Shown here: positions 23,539 through 34,828 of the stretch, piece by piece
Position numbering within the stretch: the first letter of the stretch is position 1
How the letters are laid out: each line of letters opens with the position of its first letter
Source of the DNA: Symsagittifera roscoffensis
Taxonomy: Eukaryota > Xenacoelomorpha > Acoela > Convolutidae
Direction: 5' to 3'
DNA length: 64,000 bases
Assembly (NCBI RefSeq): GCF_963678635.1
Contig: NC_087069.1
Coordinates: 50,175,892-50,239,891, forward strand
Made by a program: the position numbers and the translations under genes
Notes under the pieces: generated by a model
Databases searched by the model: none
The model's input: the letters and a program-made list of their open reading frames with translations, nothing else
Told to the model about the DNA's origin: nothing

Positions 23539-24236
23539 ATGATGGAGTTTGAACCTGTGTTGGAAGCATCGGAAGAACGCAATCTCCAGAGTATCAACCT
23601 GACACACGGGGAATGCCCATGCCACTGTGTGGCGCAGGCAGTGTGGTATCCGGAGCATTCGAACCTCTGCTTGTTATGGAACGTGGAAGAAATTCGGTCA
23701 ATCGGGTTACCCGACCATCAGCAGAAGGTCACCATTTCGTGATGAGCTCGATGCTGGCGTTGCTATGGATCGAGCAAAACGTGACGAAATATCAAAAGTC
23801 GAGGGCACCAACAGTGGAATCAATACATGCCATTGATTACAGCCGGAGGCTTGAGTTGTTTGAGATGCGTGCAAAAAATTCTCTATACCCATGGAGGTGA
23901 GGCTTATGTGGAGCCCCATAAGATTCTTCCCATGGTTTCGAGCGACGTTGACGTCTTGGTTGTACACGGTGACGAATGATCACATGAAGAAGCATCAGAA
24001 AGAATATCGGTAGTTCCTGGCCGAGATAGACCCTTGCTAACCCATCGCAATGCGATAACCACGGGTTGGAAAAGAGTTGGTAGAGTGTCTCGAGATAACA
24101 CCAAAGCGAGGAAATCGATATTGGAGGAGGACTTGGCGAAGAACATGAGCTTGAGTTTGCACAATTCCTTTTACTTCAAAATGGAATCTAAAGTGAAGGG
24201 TCTGCCGAGCAAGTACCCAATTAAAATTTCTTGAAT
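23539..24236 (+). pseudogene. 3' coding part of the SGNH-bearing element
   Basis: Motifs in order: HGECPCHCVAQAVWYPEHSN, VEEIRSIGLPDHQQKV, a Leu/Trp-rich helix (ALLWIEQNV), PWFRATLTSWLYTV and LAKNMSLSLHNSF. The right copy at 25.4-26.5 kb has these too and continues into an acidic tail that is missing here. A distant relative of this part sits in both arms of the foldback at 38.3-42.4 kb. The CPCHC / CPGHC cluster may bind metal, but this is speculative. Confidence 0.55.
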
Positions 24237-24632
24237 GTGTTTTACATTGTATTGAATAAGCTAGGGTGAGTTTTAGGTTGATCCATGTGAAACAGATCAA
24301 AGGTCCACTGACTAATAAAAAGTATCTATACTTTACGTTCCGACCCTGTATATAACGCGTATTTTAGGTATTTTGAGACCAGATGGGGGCGTTCTTCTTT
24401 TTTAGAGTTGGGGTGTTTTGGTAGTGGCCTCTAAGCTGTAACGCGGGTTTTAGTCTCATGTCGCAAGTGAACCGAAATGGCTAGTGCCCCGGACTCTTGA
24501 GCCAATGGTTATAGGACCTATTTTTCTTTAACCTCATATGTGACTTAGGTAGTGTCCCGGACTCTTGAGCCAATGGTTATAGGACCTATTTTCTTTAACC
24601 TCATATGTGAATTAAGTAGGCGACTGTTATTT
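24237..24632 (+). repeat. Terminal-type module A (inverted copy at 36.54-36.89 kb)
   Basis: Non-coding DNA after the left copy. Read in reverse it matches 36541-36890: TTGATCC, a GGGGGCGTTCTT tract, GCCTCTAAGCTGTA, GTCTCATGTCGCAA and GCCAATGGTTAT. It ends with AAGTAGGCGACTGTTA, which is also mirrored. This looks like an end module of the repeat family and not host DNA. Confidence 0.7.
24489..24624 (+). repeat. 68 bp tandem duplication
   Basis: Two copies of a 68 bp unit (GGACTCTTGAGCCAATGG... at 24491 and 24559), nearly identical. The inverted copy at 36.55-36.60 kb has a single, shorter version, so the duplication is specific to this site. Confidence 0.85.
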
Positions 24633-24980
24633 TGATCTGGACCATTGGGCAGATTCTGGTCCACTCTAATTTCTTTCTTCTCCATTATGATCACTTTTTG
24701 TCTTCTGCCACGAAGAAGACAGCTCTACTCTCATTCGAGATATATATTAGAAATTGCGAATAGCAATTTCCCGCTGCTATTTTTTGACTACTTTCCCGCG
24801 ATCGTAGTCGGGTTCTTCTGATCTTATTTTTTTGTTTTTAAGTTGTCGAGAGAATCTTGAGCATGACATGCTCAATTCGAAATTTTGAAATATTGCATTC
24901 CACCCCAAAATCAAGACTAAACACTTTCTCAAGGCCAAACTTCCACATATGACCGACTGGCACATACTCCCCATGCTCAA
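24633..24980 (+). repeat. Terminal-type module B (direct copy at 37027-37376)
   Basis: It matches 37027-37376 in the same orientation: TTTTGATCTGG.CCATTGGGC, ACAGCTCTACTCT, ATTGCGAATAGCAATT, CCCGCTGCTATTTTT, TGCTCAATTCGA and CAAAATCAAGACTAAA. Identity looks like 80-85 percent by eye. Because module A is inverted and module B is direct relative to 36.5-37.4 kb, the junction at about 24,632 was rearranged in one of the two places. Confidence 0.75.
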
Positions 24981-25330
24981 GATCGTTGTCGTCATCGCGT
25001 GTCGCCTTCTGTCAGTGAGCCCCCAGAAGGTTGAGTGCGTCTCAAGATACAGTGCCAGTGGTTATCTAAAGAAGTTTGCAGCAGATTTAACTTTAGCTAC
25101 ACCCCAAAATTTTCAGCAGCCATGCAAAGTTGTCACATTATCGCTAAACAGCAATCAAAATCTGCATATGCCTGCACCCTGAATTTCCGCTTTGTAAGCT
25201 ATCAATAAAATTTCTTTTGTTTTGCCCATTCAGAAAATTGACATGCAGCATTTTGATTTATATAGTAGATATAGTAAACTAATGACAATAATTTTTTATT
25301 AAAATTTCTTTTCCGTGCCCTCAGATTTCA
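24981..25330. other. Spacer between the two facing element copies
   Basis: About 350 bp of AT-rich sequence between the tail-to-tail copies. I see no ORF or repeat in it. Confidence 0.5.
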
Positions 25331-25402
25331 TCTGAGTTCACACTCAAGCCCCTTTTTCTTTCCCCCGCTCACGACTCAAGAACCAATCCATGACAACCTT
25401 CT

Positions 25403-26643
25403 TCAGCTTGTGCCCCTTTTCCTCGAGGTACTGGCTCCTGGCACACTGGACATCGTAATCTGCCTTGCCAGTTCCTCTTCGTCATCGGAACTGATTACGA
25501 TCTTTTCCCATGCCTTCAGCTGTTCGTAGGCCCGCATCCATTCCTTTTGGTCTTGTAGCCTTTTCGCTTGATTCGACAGACCCTTCACCTTAGATTCCCT
25601 ATTCACGCAAAAGGAATTAGGCAAGCTTAGGCTCACGTTCTTTGCCAAGTCCTCCTCCAATATCGATTCCCTCGCTTTTCGTTATCTCAAGACACACTAC
25701 CAACTCTTTTCCAACCCGTGGTTATCGCATTGCGATGGGTTAGCAAGGGTTCCTTTAAAAACTTCCGGCCCCATCTTAGTCAGAAACTATCGATACTCTT
25801 GCTGATGCTTCTTCATGAGATCCTTCGTCACCGTGTACAACCAAGACGTCAACGTCGCTCGAAACCATGGGAAGAATCTTATGCGAATCCACACGTGCCT
25901 CACCTCCATGATAATCGAGAATACTCTGCACGCAATCACGCGATGAATGCCTTCAGCTGCAATCAATGGCATGTATTGATTCCGCTGACGTTTTCCTCGA
26001 TCCACCGCAACGCCAGCATCGAGCTCACCGCAAAAAGTGTGACCTTCTGCTGATGATCGGGTAACCCGACTGACCGAATTTCTTCCACGTCCAATATCAA
26101 GCAGATGTTCGAACGCTCCGGATACCACACTGTCTGTGCCAGACAGTGGCCTGGGCATTCCCCGTGTGTCAGGTTGATACTCCGGAGGTTGCGTTCTCCC
26201 GAAGTTTCCAACAGAGGTTCAAACATCATTTTCTCATGCGTCACGTCATTTTCTTCCATTGCTGGGGCACCATTCATCGCTTTCCCGATTGTGTTCTGTC
26301 TCTCGAAATCACTCGTGTTTTCGCTTTGTAGGCTCAAGAGTTCCTCCCCCCAGATCTCACTCAAGTTGTCTCTTTGGTCCTCCGGCACATCTCCCAGGAT
26401 CTTCTTTAGTAGTCTATGTGAGTGATGCGACATTCGAGCCAGGCGTACACAATTGTGTATCCAGAAGGCTTTGTCAATTAATACCCCTGACTGGATGCCT
26501 CCACCATCACCATGTGTGAAGGGTAGTGGCTTTAACACAGAATAGCCATTACCGATCCCTCTAGAGACTTTGCATTCATTGGCAAACTGTAGGCTTCCCT
26601 CTAGGGAAACCCATCTCCGCCTCAAGACCAATCTTCCATCCAC
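25403..26643 (-). pseudogene. 3' coding part of the right copy with acidic tail
   Basis: An open part of 226 codons at 25963-26643, with MSHHSHRLLKKILGDVPEDQ, HGECPGHCLAQTVWYPERSN and SMLALRWIEENV, then PWFRATLTSWLYTVTKD further on, and a last open part of 85 codons (LAKNVSLSLPNSFCVNRESK ... ISSDDEEELARQITMSS). The acidic tail is absent from the left copy. This is the part with distant relatives at 38.6-39.15 and 41.6-42.2 kb. Confidence 0.55.
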
Positions 26644-27850
26644 TGATGTGTTTCTGGACCATTTGTAACACTCCAGGCCATGACTCCCTGCTCTACGCCG
26701 TCACCAAATGGTGCTCGGACTCTAGCATCTCCGGTGATTGCAAGCTGGACATCCTCGAGAAGAAGCCCAAAGCCGTCGCTATGTTCACAGTGGTGCTCGC
26801 ATAGCATTCCGCCGCTCTCTGCACCTCATTTTTTTCTATCTCCGTTATGTCACCTAACCAAGTGGCTAATGCCTCCTTCTGAAAAGATTGTATTCTGACG
26901 CAGGATCCTCCGTCGCAAGAATGCTCTCCACCTCCACACTATCCCGTTCCATCTTCTTCACCAACTTATCCAGCTTGCTCGTTGTTTCCTCCGATTCCTT
27001 CCGATGAGATAGGATCAGGTTGTGCACCACATTCAGACTCCACAAGTCCTCATCCTTCGCTGGTGACAGTCTCACTCGATCCGTGACTCCTTTAATCAAA
27101 CTCGCGTGGGGATGTGGGCACCCTGAGGGTCTCAGAAACTTCCAAACTGTCCCCAAATTCGTAATCAACGTGTAGTTTCAGTTTCCATCTTTAGTTCCAC
27201 CCTATTGTTCGAGCGCGGCACGCTGATCACCTCTGGCATCTTCTCAAGTAACAGAACTAGGCTTGGCATTTCCTTTTCTTTCGGGTCAATCTCAATGTTT
27301 TTCTCCGTCCAGAACTTTGACAATTCTGCCACCTCAAAATTCATGTAGGCATTTCCGGTCTCCGAATCCAAGAAAGGGTTATAAGGTATTCCCATTACAC
27401 CAGACACGTATTGAGACTCTTCCCGTTTTGTGGGCTTCGAATAGTTTTCTGATTGGGCTAAATTACGATGCACATCATGCCGCTCCTCGAATATCTTGTT
27501 GTAGAACCTTCGTATTTCATCAAGCTTACCATGGCTCTCTAGAGATTGCCTTGAGCCATTTCCTTCTTCGATTCCAAAACTCTGGTACAGGTTCAGGATG
27601 ACAGTGGAGACCATCCTTTCCATAGTTTTTTTTCCATTGGTTTTCGATGGCACACTTGGACAGTAATGTCGTTTATCACTGACATGATCCACCTCAAGAA
27701 ACAAAAGGCATCTTTTCTCCTCGCTAGACTCAATCCCGAGTTGTCTCGGGCAATACGCTGCACCAGCATTTGGTACACCCGCAGAACCCTGTCGCCCCGC
27801 TTAATTTTGTCGTGCGAGGTCAACTCCTCTAAAGCCACTCCCGCCAAAAT
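26620..27850 (-). pseudogene. Helical region with IPYNPFLDSETGNAYMN motif (right copy)
   Basis: It includes AGVALEELTSHDKIKRGDRV, LARRKDAFCFLRWIMSVIND, GIPYNPFLDSETGNAYMNFE, IEIDPKEKEMPSLVLLLEKM, a right-copy-only stretch (HPHASLIKGVTDRVRL; a Lys/Glu coiled coil TTSKLDKLVKKMERDSVEVE), then MLCEHHCEHSDGFG. It corresponds to 22.35-23.15 kb on the left. Confidence 0.5.
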
Positions 27851-28069
27851 CTATGTGAACATCAACTGTCCTGCCGTTCTGACAAAATGATTCACCATCA
27901 ATGGCAATGCCGACGAGGGTGCTCTCATCGTTTCTTCAAAGTACTCTAGCAGCAGGTTCTCCCAAGTCCGCCCCAGCTGGTTTCCCAACTCTAGCTTATT
28001 AACTTCGGCCTTCTGCTGGGTAGCTCATTGCCGCCGCTTGCGGGATACCCCGCGATTATGCTTCTTCAG

Positions 28070-29460
28070 TCAACTCTCCAATTCTTTCTTGGTCTCCAGA
28101 GCTATCCACCAAGGTCGAGCGGTGTTTCTCGTCGCATTTTTTTCTAGAGGATCACACGTCACTTGCTTCCCAATGGTCTGGTGCAGATTCGATAGCCACT
28201 CCTTGCCGATGTTCACTTTCAACGTTTGTCCACTAGTCGAACACCTTTTCGCGTTTGCCTTTTGGTGTTTGAAGTCATCCTCCGTTCCTGGAGTCGTCGA
28301 GGCTTCCATTTCCCGCAGCACCTCGGCCAACCTCCTGGATGCTGAGCTGCTCTTGTAGGCCGCTATTTTCCATCGCGCTAGAATCATGGGAGCGGTATCC
28401 TTTCGATTCTTCTCTGAAACCGAATCCGCCGAAGGACTTGCCTCTTCTGTCTCCTGTTTCCTTTTCCTAGACCTTATTCCTTCACTCTGGGGCGTCGCCA
28501 CTATCATCACCGACTCAACTTCTTTGTCCAGATCTTGTTTCTCCGGCTCTAGCCCCCTTCTCGAGCCTGAAGGACATTAAAATTTTTAATTATATTACAA
28601 GTCTTATTTTTTATCTTTCATTCCAATCCTAATTCCATTATCATCAGTTTTTTTTTCAGAGTAGAGCTGTCTTTACATGGATTGGCCTCAGTCTTCTGCT
28701 TTGGTTCCCTCAGACTAATCATCCTCTCAAGTAGCTCCCTTCTCGCTCTCTAGTCTAGTCTGGTGCCCATCAGGACAGGTTCCCCGAACTTCATCACCTT
28801 ATTCCACAGTTCTTTCTTGAAATATTCCAGCTTAGCCTCGATCCCTTTTTTCTGGTTTAATTTACTCAAGAAATCCTGCCACGCCATCTCATCTAGCGTA
28901 TCCAAGAACATCCATTTATTGCCCTCAAAAGTGTTCTTCTTGATTCATTCCGCAATGAAGAGTAGCATTCCCATGTTGGAGGTTTCACTCGTCAAAGGCA
29001 GCTCCAGATTTTTGCGCTGAGATCCCAGGGGTGGGATGGACGTGTTCGCCCAGTCGTCACCACTCAAGTCTTGCAGTAACCCCTGTGTGGTAAAATCCCT
29101 TTCCGCTGCGCCCTGATCAGGTGTGTTTCCCACCTCCATCTCTTCTCCTGCTTCACTGAGGGTTACGTCCACGCTTTTCTCCTCTCCTGATTCGGCTTGC
29201 TCTCTTTCTACCACATCCCTGAACCTGTTTTCTACAGGGTGGCTTCTCTTGTCTCCACGGGTGCCCACTGACAAGGGTGAGAGGGTGTTGTCGGATCCAC
29301 CTTCTTGTAATCGGTGAGGGATACATGCAGGGTTGGGTCCTGCCGCATCAAGCCTTTTCCCCTCTTGCCTAAACTCCAACTCTTCCAGCCCATAAGCCAT
29401 TCAGAGCCATGTGACCCTCGTCCACGATCATACTTCCATATATAGGCAGCTCGTTCTCAA
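28070..29460 (-). pseudogene. Charged middle region of the right copy (acidic, then basic)
   Basis: 28945-29400: GLEELEFRQEGKRLDAAGP, then a long acidic, disordered-looking stretch (ESGEEKSVDVTLSEAGEEME) and DLSGDDW. 28070-28510: a basic beginning (RSRKRKQETEEAS, resembling a nuclear localisation signal) followed by a helical region. The second part has no counterpart on the left. It is unassigned; the charge pattern fits a chromatin- or RNA-associated protein but is not diagnostic. Confidence 0.45.
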
Positions 29461-29563
29461 ATCCAGCCTCCTCAAGTGTTCTCAAGACATCTCGGACCTC
29501 AAACCTGGGGGAATCTAGCCTCGCATCTTCTTTGCTTAAGTAGTCCACGAATTTATCTTGAGT

Positions 29564-31130
29564 TCACACGTGTGGAAATACACAGCTGCCGAGTATCCAA
29601 TGATCGAAGGATCGCAGCCGTCCGTGAATTCTCTTTGCTGTCTCTCCACCGTGGCTCTCGCGTGTAGAGAAGGTGTAGACTATCATGGGGCTGCTCATCC
29701 ACAGGGTAATTCTTCTCTTCGTCGGGAACTCGGGGACGGCAGCGGGTAGGACATCCCGCTCCAGTATCGTTTCCAATTCCTTTTTCGTGAATTCGAAACT
29801 CCTCGACCACGCCGAGATCCTCAAGAGTTCCCTCTTGTCCCTCGCCACCGGATTCAGGTGCCAGAACTTGCGATAAGCCTCGATGAGACCTTCAGGTTTT
29901 CCTCCCATTCTGCACTGCAGTTGTCCCCAGAAGTTCCACACCACTAGCTCGGGATCCTTCACTTTTCCAAAAAGCACTGTCACACTCATCCGCGCTCTCA
30001 AGTCTTCTTGTCTGCACCAGCTGAGTACCGTCCCATCAAGAATGCTGATCAGGCTCACGTGCACCACCGAGTGCCGGATTCAGGTTCAAGAACTTGGGAT
30101 AGGCCTCGATGGGACCTTCACTTTTTCCTCCCATTCTGCATTTCAGTTGTCCCCTGAAGTTCCACACCACTAGCTCGGGATCCTTCACTTTTCCAAAAAG
30201 CACTGTCTCACTCATTTGCGCTCTTGTCTGCACCAGTTGAGTGCCGTCCCATCTAGAATGCTGATCAGGCTCACGTGCACCACCGAGTGCCGATACGCAA
30301 CCACGAGTGGATCCGGGAAGGCATACGTCACTGCTGGCCCATAGACGCAGGTCACCACTTCTCCCAAGCCTCTGGAACAGATCTCATGGCCAAACACAGG
30401 TCAGTCAGAAGAGGTATGCCCCCATTTGCCTCTCTCACTTCTTCGTATCGATTTTGCATCGGCAGATGTCTTCAGTCCGGCATCAGCAGATCAGCAATGT
30501 CTTCAGTCCGGCAGCACAATTGTACGAATAGGTCTCCACACTCGGGTGAGCCTTCCTTACCGACAGGGGTTCCCCATACTTCATCAACCGATGAAACGCC
30601 GTTAGTTCCCCGTTCTTCAAGGTTATCACCGTCAAAAACCCGTCAATCCGGATCGTTCCAACGCCTCTACTGAACATGTACGCCGGACCCATATTGAACA
30701 GGTAGCTGGGTAATACCAGATACAAGGCTAGCAGGAGGTTGATGGACATATTCAAGAGCTCCTGCACAAACGCTTCAAAGATGGTGTCTTCCGCGTAAAG
30801 CACCCTGCTCAGATACTTCTTTTCCCAGCATGGGCTCAAGAATCTCAAGATCTCGTGGTTCTTCCTGGTCTTCAGCTCGCCCTTCGCATGCTCCATCCAG
30901 AACCCTCCGATGGTGAATTCCTTAGATGTTGTGACAAATTTTCCCACCGTCATTTCCCTACTTTCTGCCACCTCTAAATACTCTTCAAGGAACCCCATAT
31001 TTGTTTGATGGGGGTTGGAGCACTCTCCCTCGTCTTTTTTGTCGCATTCTCGAGTCTCGGGATCAGAAACGGTCATCTCCCTCTCTCTTGTGTCAAGCGA
31101 TATCTATCGGCTCTAATTGTTTCTCGGCTG
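29564..31130 (-). pseudogene. Conserved core with VVTCVYGPAVTYAFPD motif (right copy)
   Basis: It includes an open part of 197 codons (30483-31076) with GFLEEYLEVAESREMTVGKF, EHAKGELKTRKNHEILRFL, LLALYLVLPSYLFNMGPAYM and YSYNCAAGLKTLL, then the VYGPAVTYAFPD motif and a 167-codon open part with LSWCRQEDLRARM and VVWNFWGQLQCRMGGK. A 215 bp tandem duplication of the middle lies here. It mirrors 20.1-21.5 kb. Confidence 0.55.
29856..30293 (-). repeat. 215 bp tandem duplication in the right copy
   Basis: The word CACGTGCACCACCGAGTGCC occurs at about 30057 and 30272. The segment between them (conserved LILDG...W.GQL...RMGGK...LNP sense) is repeated once, with several differences between the two versions. 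The left copy has a single version. Confidence 0.8.
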
Positions 31131-31398
31131 CAGCTACATTTTTTTTTTATTATTCGGTCGTCTCGCCCTTCTGGTGGAGCTTGTTAACGTCAGATCTACA
31201 CTCCGGAACCACAGGCTGGCTGTTAGATGGGTTATCGCAGGATGATCGTCCCCTATCTCCGGGTTAAACTTCAGCTGCCGGGCAAGATTCGACATCTCAA
31301 GGAAGAGAACCTCATCCAGCACAATCAAGATGTCTGCCAACTCGTAAAATCCCCTCAGATAATGAGATACATCCGCCCATGCCGCTGCCACTTCAGAC

Positions 31399-32771
31399 TT
31401 AAGAAGTCTCAAGTTTACTGGCTTCAACTCGCGATTCGGAGCAGCCAGAAGCATCCGCTATCAGAATCAACATTGCATACATGAGCAGTAAGGCTGGTTG
31501 CATGTTTGCGTAGCCTGGCGATGACGTGAAAACCACTCTCGTCTTAGTCCCGAATCGAGAAGCAACCGTCTCCTGCACCTCGTTCTCTGCTGCAAACAGC
31601 GTCTGGATTAATTCCCAGATTTTCTTGGGGGTTGATTCCCCGCCTGTCAAGTGCTCTAGAAGTCCTTCCGTATGCAGGTAGTCATTCATCCCCGCGAATA
31701 GCAACAGCTCTAGCTCACATGGCGTCTTCGATTTTATAGCCACCACCAGGGTCAGCATTTGATTCAATTCCGCTCCAGGCAGCAGATACACTAGGGTTTC
31801 CGGCCAAAATAATTTCGGCGACGTCCCCTCGAAGTCCGATCCTGCCATGATGATTGCTCTCGCTGCTCCAGGGTCTGAACAATCGTACACGGCCAAGGTT
31901 TTGGCTAGTTGTGAAGTCCCACAGGATCTACCATACCTTGGGTCATCGGCAAGCTTAGGACCCATGTATCCGGTGTCCGGAATCCGCATGCTCTTTGGCT
32001 CAGGAAGCTTTTAGACTATTCTCTGATGTGCGGGAATCCCCACACTGATCCTGGCTATTCTCGCTCTATGCTTGGCAGGTTCCACGATTAGACCTGGACT
32101 CCTCAGCTGCATGAGGAGCCTGTAGTTGACTGGGCCCATTATCAATTTTTGCGGAGTTCCCGTTGACTCTCAAGAAATACGCCTCGTGGGCCCTTTAGCC
32201 AGTCCACACAGTGATGCCTGCTCAAGTCCTCGTACAAAAAATTCTTAAGCCCCAGAATCTCCGCCAACTCTTGTCCACATGCCAGATCCTCCGGGTCTAG
32301 ATCCTTCACTCTCTCTAGATATCGGGCTTTGCTCGCCTCTCCCAGCCTGTCTGTTTTCTTGTTGTCCGCCACCACCGAGAACACTACTGAGCTCTGGGGT
32401 GTGGACGATTCCGCCTCGTCTCTTTCCATCGGTCTGGCTCCTAGTTGTCTACTCCTGCTGCTCCTTGAGCTTTCTCTCGAGTCGGTTCTTTCTCCCAAAC
32501 GATCGGACAAGGGCCTAGCAGCTAAAAAGGGAGGTATTGGGGGAGGACCAAAGGTGTACTGGCCCATCTCCAGAATGTTTATATGCCTTTGGAAGATACC
32601 GTTTAGCCAGTCCGTGCCCCTGGGCTTGTCGAAGTCGATGCCATCCGAAGACGCATCATCCGGAAGAGAATGTTCCATCATGCTTGCCACGTCGAGCAGT
32701 CTCACAGGCAAAACGCTCCTCTGCTGGATTTGTCTGAGATTTTTGTTGAGGTTACGCACCCTGTCGTTCAT
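31399..32771 (-). pseudogene. SGNH second half plus second tandem version of the downstream region
   Basis: It opens with NDRVRNLNKNLRQIQQRSVL, RLLDVASMMEHSLPDDASSD and DKPRGTDWLNGIFQ, the C-terminal half of the SGNH-like block. It continues through FGPPPIPPF, SRSSRSRQLG, HHCVDWLKGP, LADDPRYGRSCGTSQLAKTL, LLLFAGMNDYLHTEGLLEH and SSPGYANMQPALLLMYAML. This version is longer and better aligned with the left copy than the first tandem version. Confidence 0.55.
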
Positions 32772-33875
32772 GCTCGCGGGGGCATGCTCGCGTAGCCTGG
32801 CGACAACGTGAAAACCACTCTCGTCTTAGTCACAAATCGAGAAGAAACCACCTCCTGCACCTCGTTTTTTGCTGCAAACAGCGTCTGGATTAATTCCCAG
32901 ATTTTTTTGGGGGTTGGTTCCCCGCCTGTCAAGTGCTCTAGAAGTCCTGCCGCATGCAGGTGTTCGTTCATCCTCGCGAACTGCTTCAGCTCTGGCTCAC
33001 ACGGCGTCTCTGATTTTATAGCCACCACTAGTGTCAACATTTGGTTCAATTCCGCGCCAGGCAGCAGATACACTGGGGTTTCCGGTCAAAATAACTTCGG
33101 CGACGTCCCTTCGAAGTCCGATTCTGCCATTATGATTGCTCTCGCTGCTCCAGGGTCTTATCGATCGTACACGCCAAGGTTCTGGCTAGCTGCTAAGTCC
33201 CACAGGATCTACCATACCGTGGGACTTCGGCGAGCTTTGGACCCATATATCCGGTTCCGGGATCCCCATGCTCTTTGGCTCAAGAAGCTATTGGACTAGT
33301 CTCAGCTGTGCGGGAATTGCCACTCTGGTCCTGGCTATGCTCGTTTGATGCTTGAGAAGTTTCACGATTAGACCTGGGCTCCCCAACTGCTTGAGGGGCC
33401 TGTAGTTGACGGGGCCCATTATTGATTTTTTCGGAATTCCCGTTCTGCGGTCTCTAGTGTCTTGGCCATCGAGAAATGCGCGTCTTGGGCCTTTAGCCAA
33501 ACCACACAAGGATGCCTGCTCAAGTCCTCGTGCGACACCTTCTTGAGCCCCAGAATCTCCGCCAACTACATGTCGTCTACATGCCAGATCCTCCAGGTCT
33601 ACATCCTTCACCCTCTCTAGATATCCAGCTCTGCTCGCTTCTCCCGGTCTCTCTGTCTTCTTGTTGTCCACCACCACCACCGAGGACACTACCGAGCTCT
33701 GGGGTGCGGACGATTCTGCCTCGTCTCCTTCAATCGGTGTGGCTCCTAGTTGTCTACTCCTGCTGCTCCTTGAGCTTTTTCTCAAGTCGGCTCTTCCTCC
33801 CAAACGATCGGACAAGGGCCTAGCACCAAAGAAGGGAGGTATATGGGTGGACCATTGGTTGACCTGGGCGTCCAT
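32768..33875 (-). pseudogene. First tandem version of the Ser/Arg-linker and HHCVDW region
   Basis: It contains RPLSDRLGGRADLRKSSRSS, a short poly-Val run, CGLAKGPRRAFLDGQDT, MGPVNYRPLKQLGSPGLIV and then PGAELNQMLTLVVAIKSE and ARMNEHLHAAGLLEH. The same series repeats at 31.5-32.53 kb. This is the 5' member of an approximately 1.3 kb tandem duplication. Confidence 0.55.
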
Positions 33876-34084
33876 CCCGGCAGCGAGATTTTCATCAAAG
33901 GCCTAATTGAGTTTGTCTCTAGATTGCACAGGGAATGAACTGGCTCGGGAGGTGTCCATGCTTCCAGGACCTCGTTCTTGTGTTCTTGGGCCACACTGTC
34001 CAAGCTGAAGCAACCACTCGCCAGAGGAGCTTCGTGTATCTTCATCCGCGATTTCTTTTTTAGGCAAAGATGTGTCTCGCTCAT
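33782..34084 (-). pseudogene. Linker part with AWTPPEPV motif (right copy)
   Basis: An open part of 100 codons. The first 55 residues match the left linker (EVLEAWTPPEPVHSL, IRPLMKISLPG). It then passes directly into sequence that lies after the SGNH block on the left, consistent with loss of the intervening 1 kb plus half of the SGNH region. Confidence 0.5.
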
Positions 34085-34325
34085 GCCTAGCTTAAACCTC
34101 CACCTTACTACCTTTAAAATATTATCCTAACATTTTCTCGATAAAATAATTCAATTAGATATTTAAAAGCATGCAGACTTATTTCAGGTTTAAGCACCAT
34201 TAATTCTTGAGAACTTAGTTGTCATGCCAATCACATTAAAATCCTTCTACCTGACTCGTGCCCCCTTTTACTTAGCTCAAGAACCCTGTGCCCCCTAACT
34301 CAAGACTTCCATGTCCATTCAGAGC

Positions 34326-34828
34326 TCAGGCAATACTCAAGAAGTACTTCGTGTGTAGGTGCACCATTATATCCGTTTCTGCAGAGACCACATGCAGGAT
34401 GGCGTATAATTGCTTAGGGTTCAACTTGACCCTGTTTGTATCAAAGACAGGACTTGAGACCTCCCGTATCCCTCTTTCGACTAAAAAGTCCCTCGTTAGT
34501 GCCAACATCACATGCTCGGCGTCTATCGTGTTGCTCTCATTGTGGAACCTCATAACCTCGTCGCAGGAAATTGTGTCTTGAAATTTCTTTCCATGGTGGG
34601 CTCAGTTTCCTCCTAATCCAGTTTCAACCCGTTAGTCTCTCTCACTTCCCTGAGCTTCTTTATCATTAATTTTTCGGTGTGGGTAAGTCCTACCCCCACT
34701 CCCCGGACAAAAATATTTATTGACGTGCCCGTCGATGGTGCCTGGCTCAAGTTTTCCGGTGGTATACCCAGTGGCCGGTCAGTGGCTGTCCAACCGAACA
34801 ACGGGTTCTCTGTTTTTACATGATTCAA
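34326..34828 (-). pseudogene. 5' coding part of the right copy, with extra upstream segment
   Basis: 34326-34560 mirrors 16.16-16.46 kb (VMLALTRDFLVERGIREV, LNPKQLYAILHVVSAETD). Upstream, 34613-34828 adds sequence not present on the left: GTSINIFVRGVGVGLTHTEK, then a Lys/Glu-rich helix ending in NGLKLD. On the left this stretch is replaced by the minisatellite, so the right copy is the better guide to the element's 5' side. No ATG-plus-promoter arrangement is clear. Confidence 0.5.

Larger units (their letters stand above)
16114..24236 (+). mobile_element. Left copy of an unclassified SGNH-bearing long coding element (decayed)
   Basis: Roughly 8.1 kb, richer in GC than its surroundings, with sense strand +. 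It aligns in reverse with 25.3-34.6 kb at both DNA and protein level, with different insertions and deletions in each copy. Visible parts in order: a short helical N-terminal ORF, a coiled-coil protein part, an SGNH-hydrolase-like block, and then several kilobases of unfamiliar, partly basic, partly acidic coding sequence. No reverse transcriptase, integrase, transposase, helicase or polymerase motif was found. The copy is clearly broken in many places (well over ten). Its 5' end is cut off by the minisatellite. I cannot assign it to a known class. Confidence 0.75.

Noticed and set aside
16122-34600. Long ORFs on the antisense strand of each element copy
   Set aside because: They do not keep shared motifs between copies, whereas the sense frames do. 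They are shadows.
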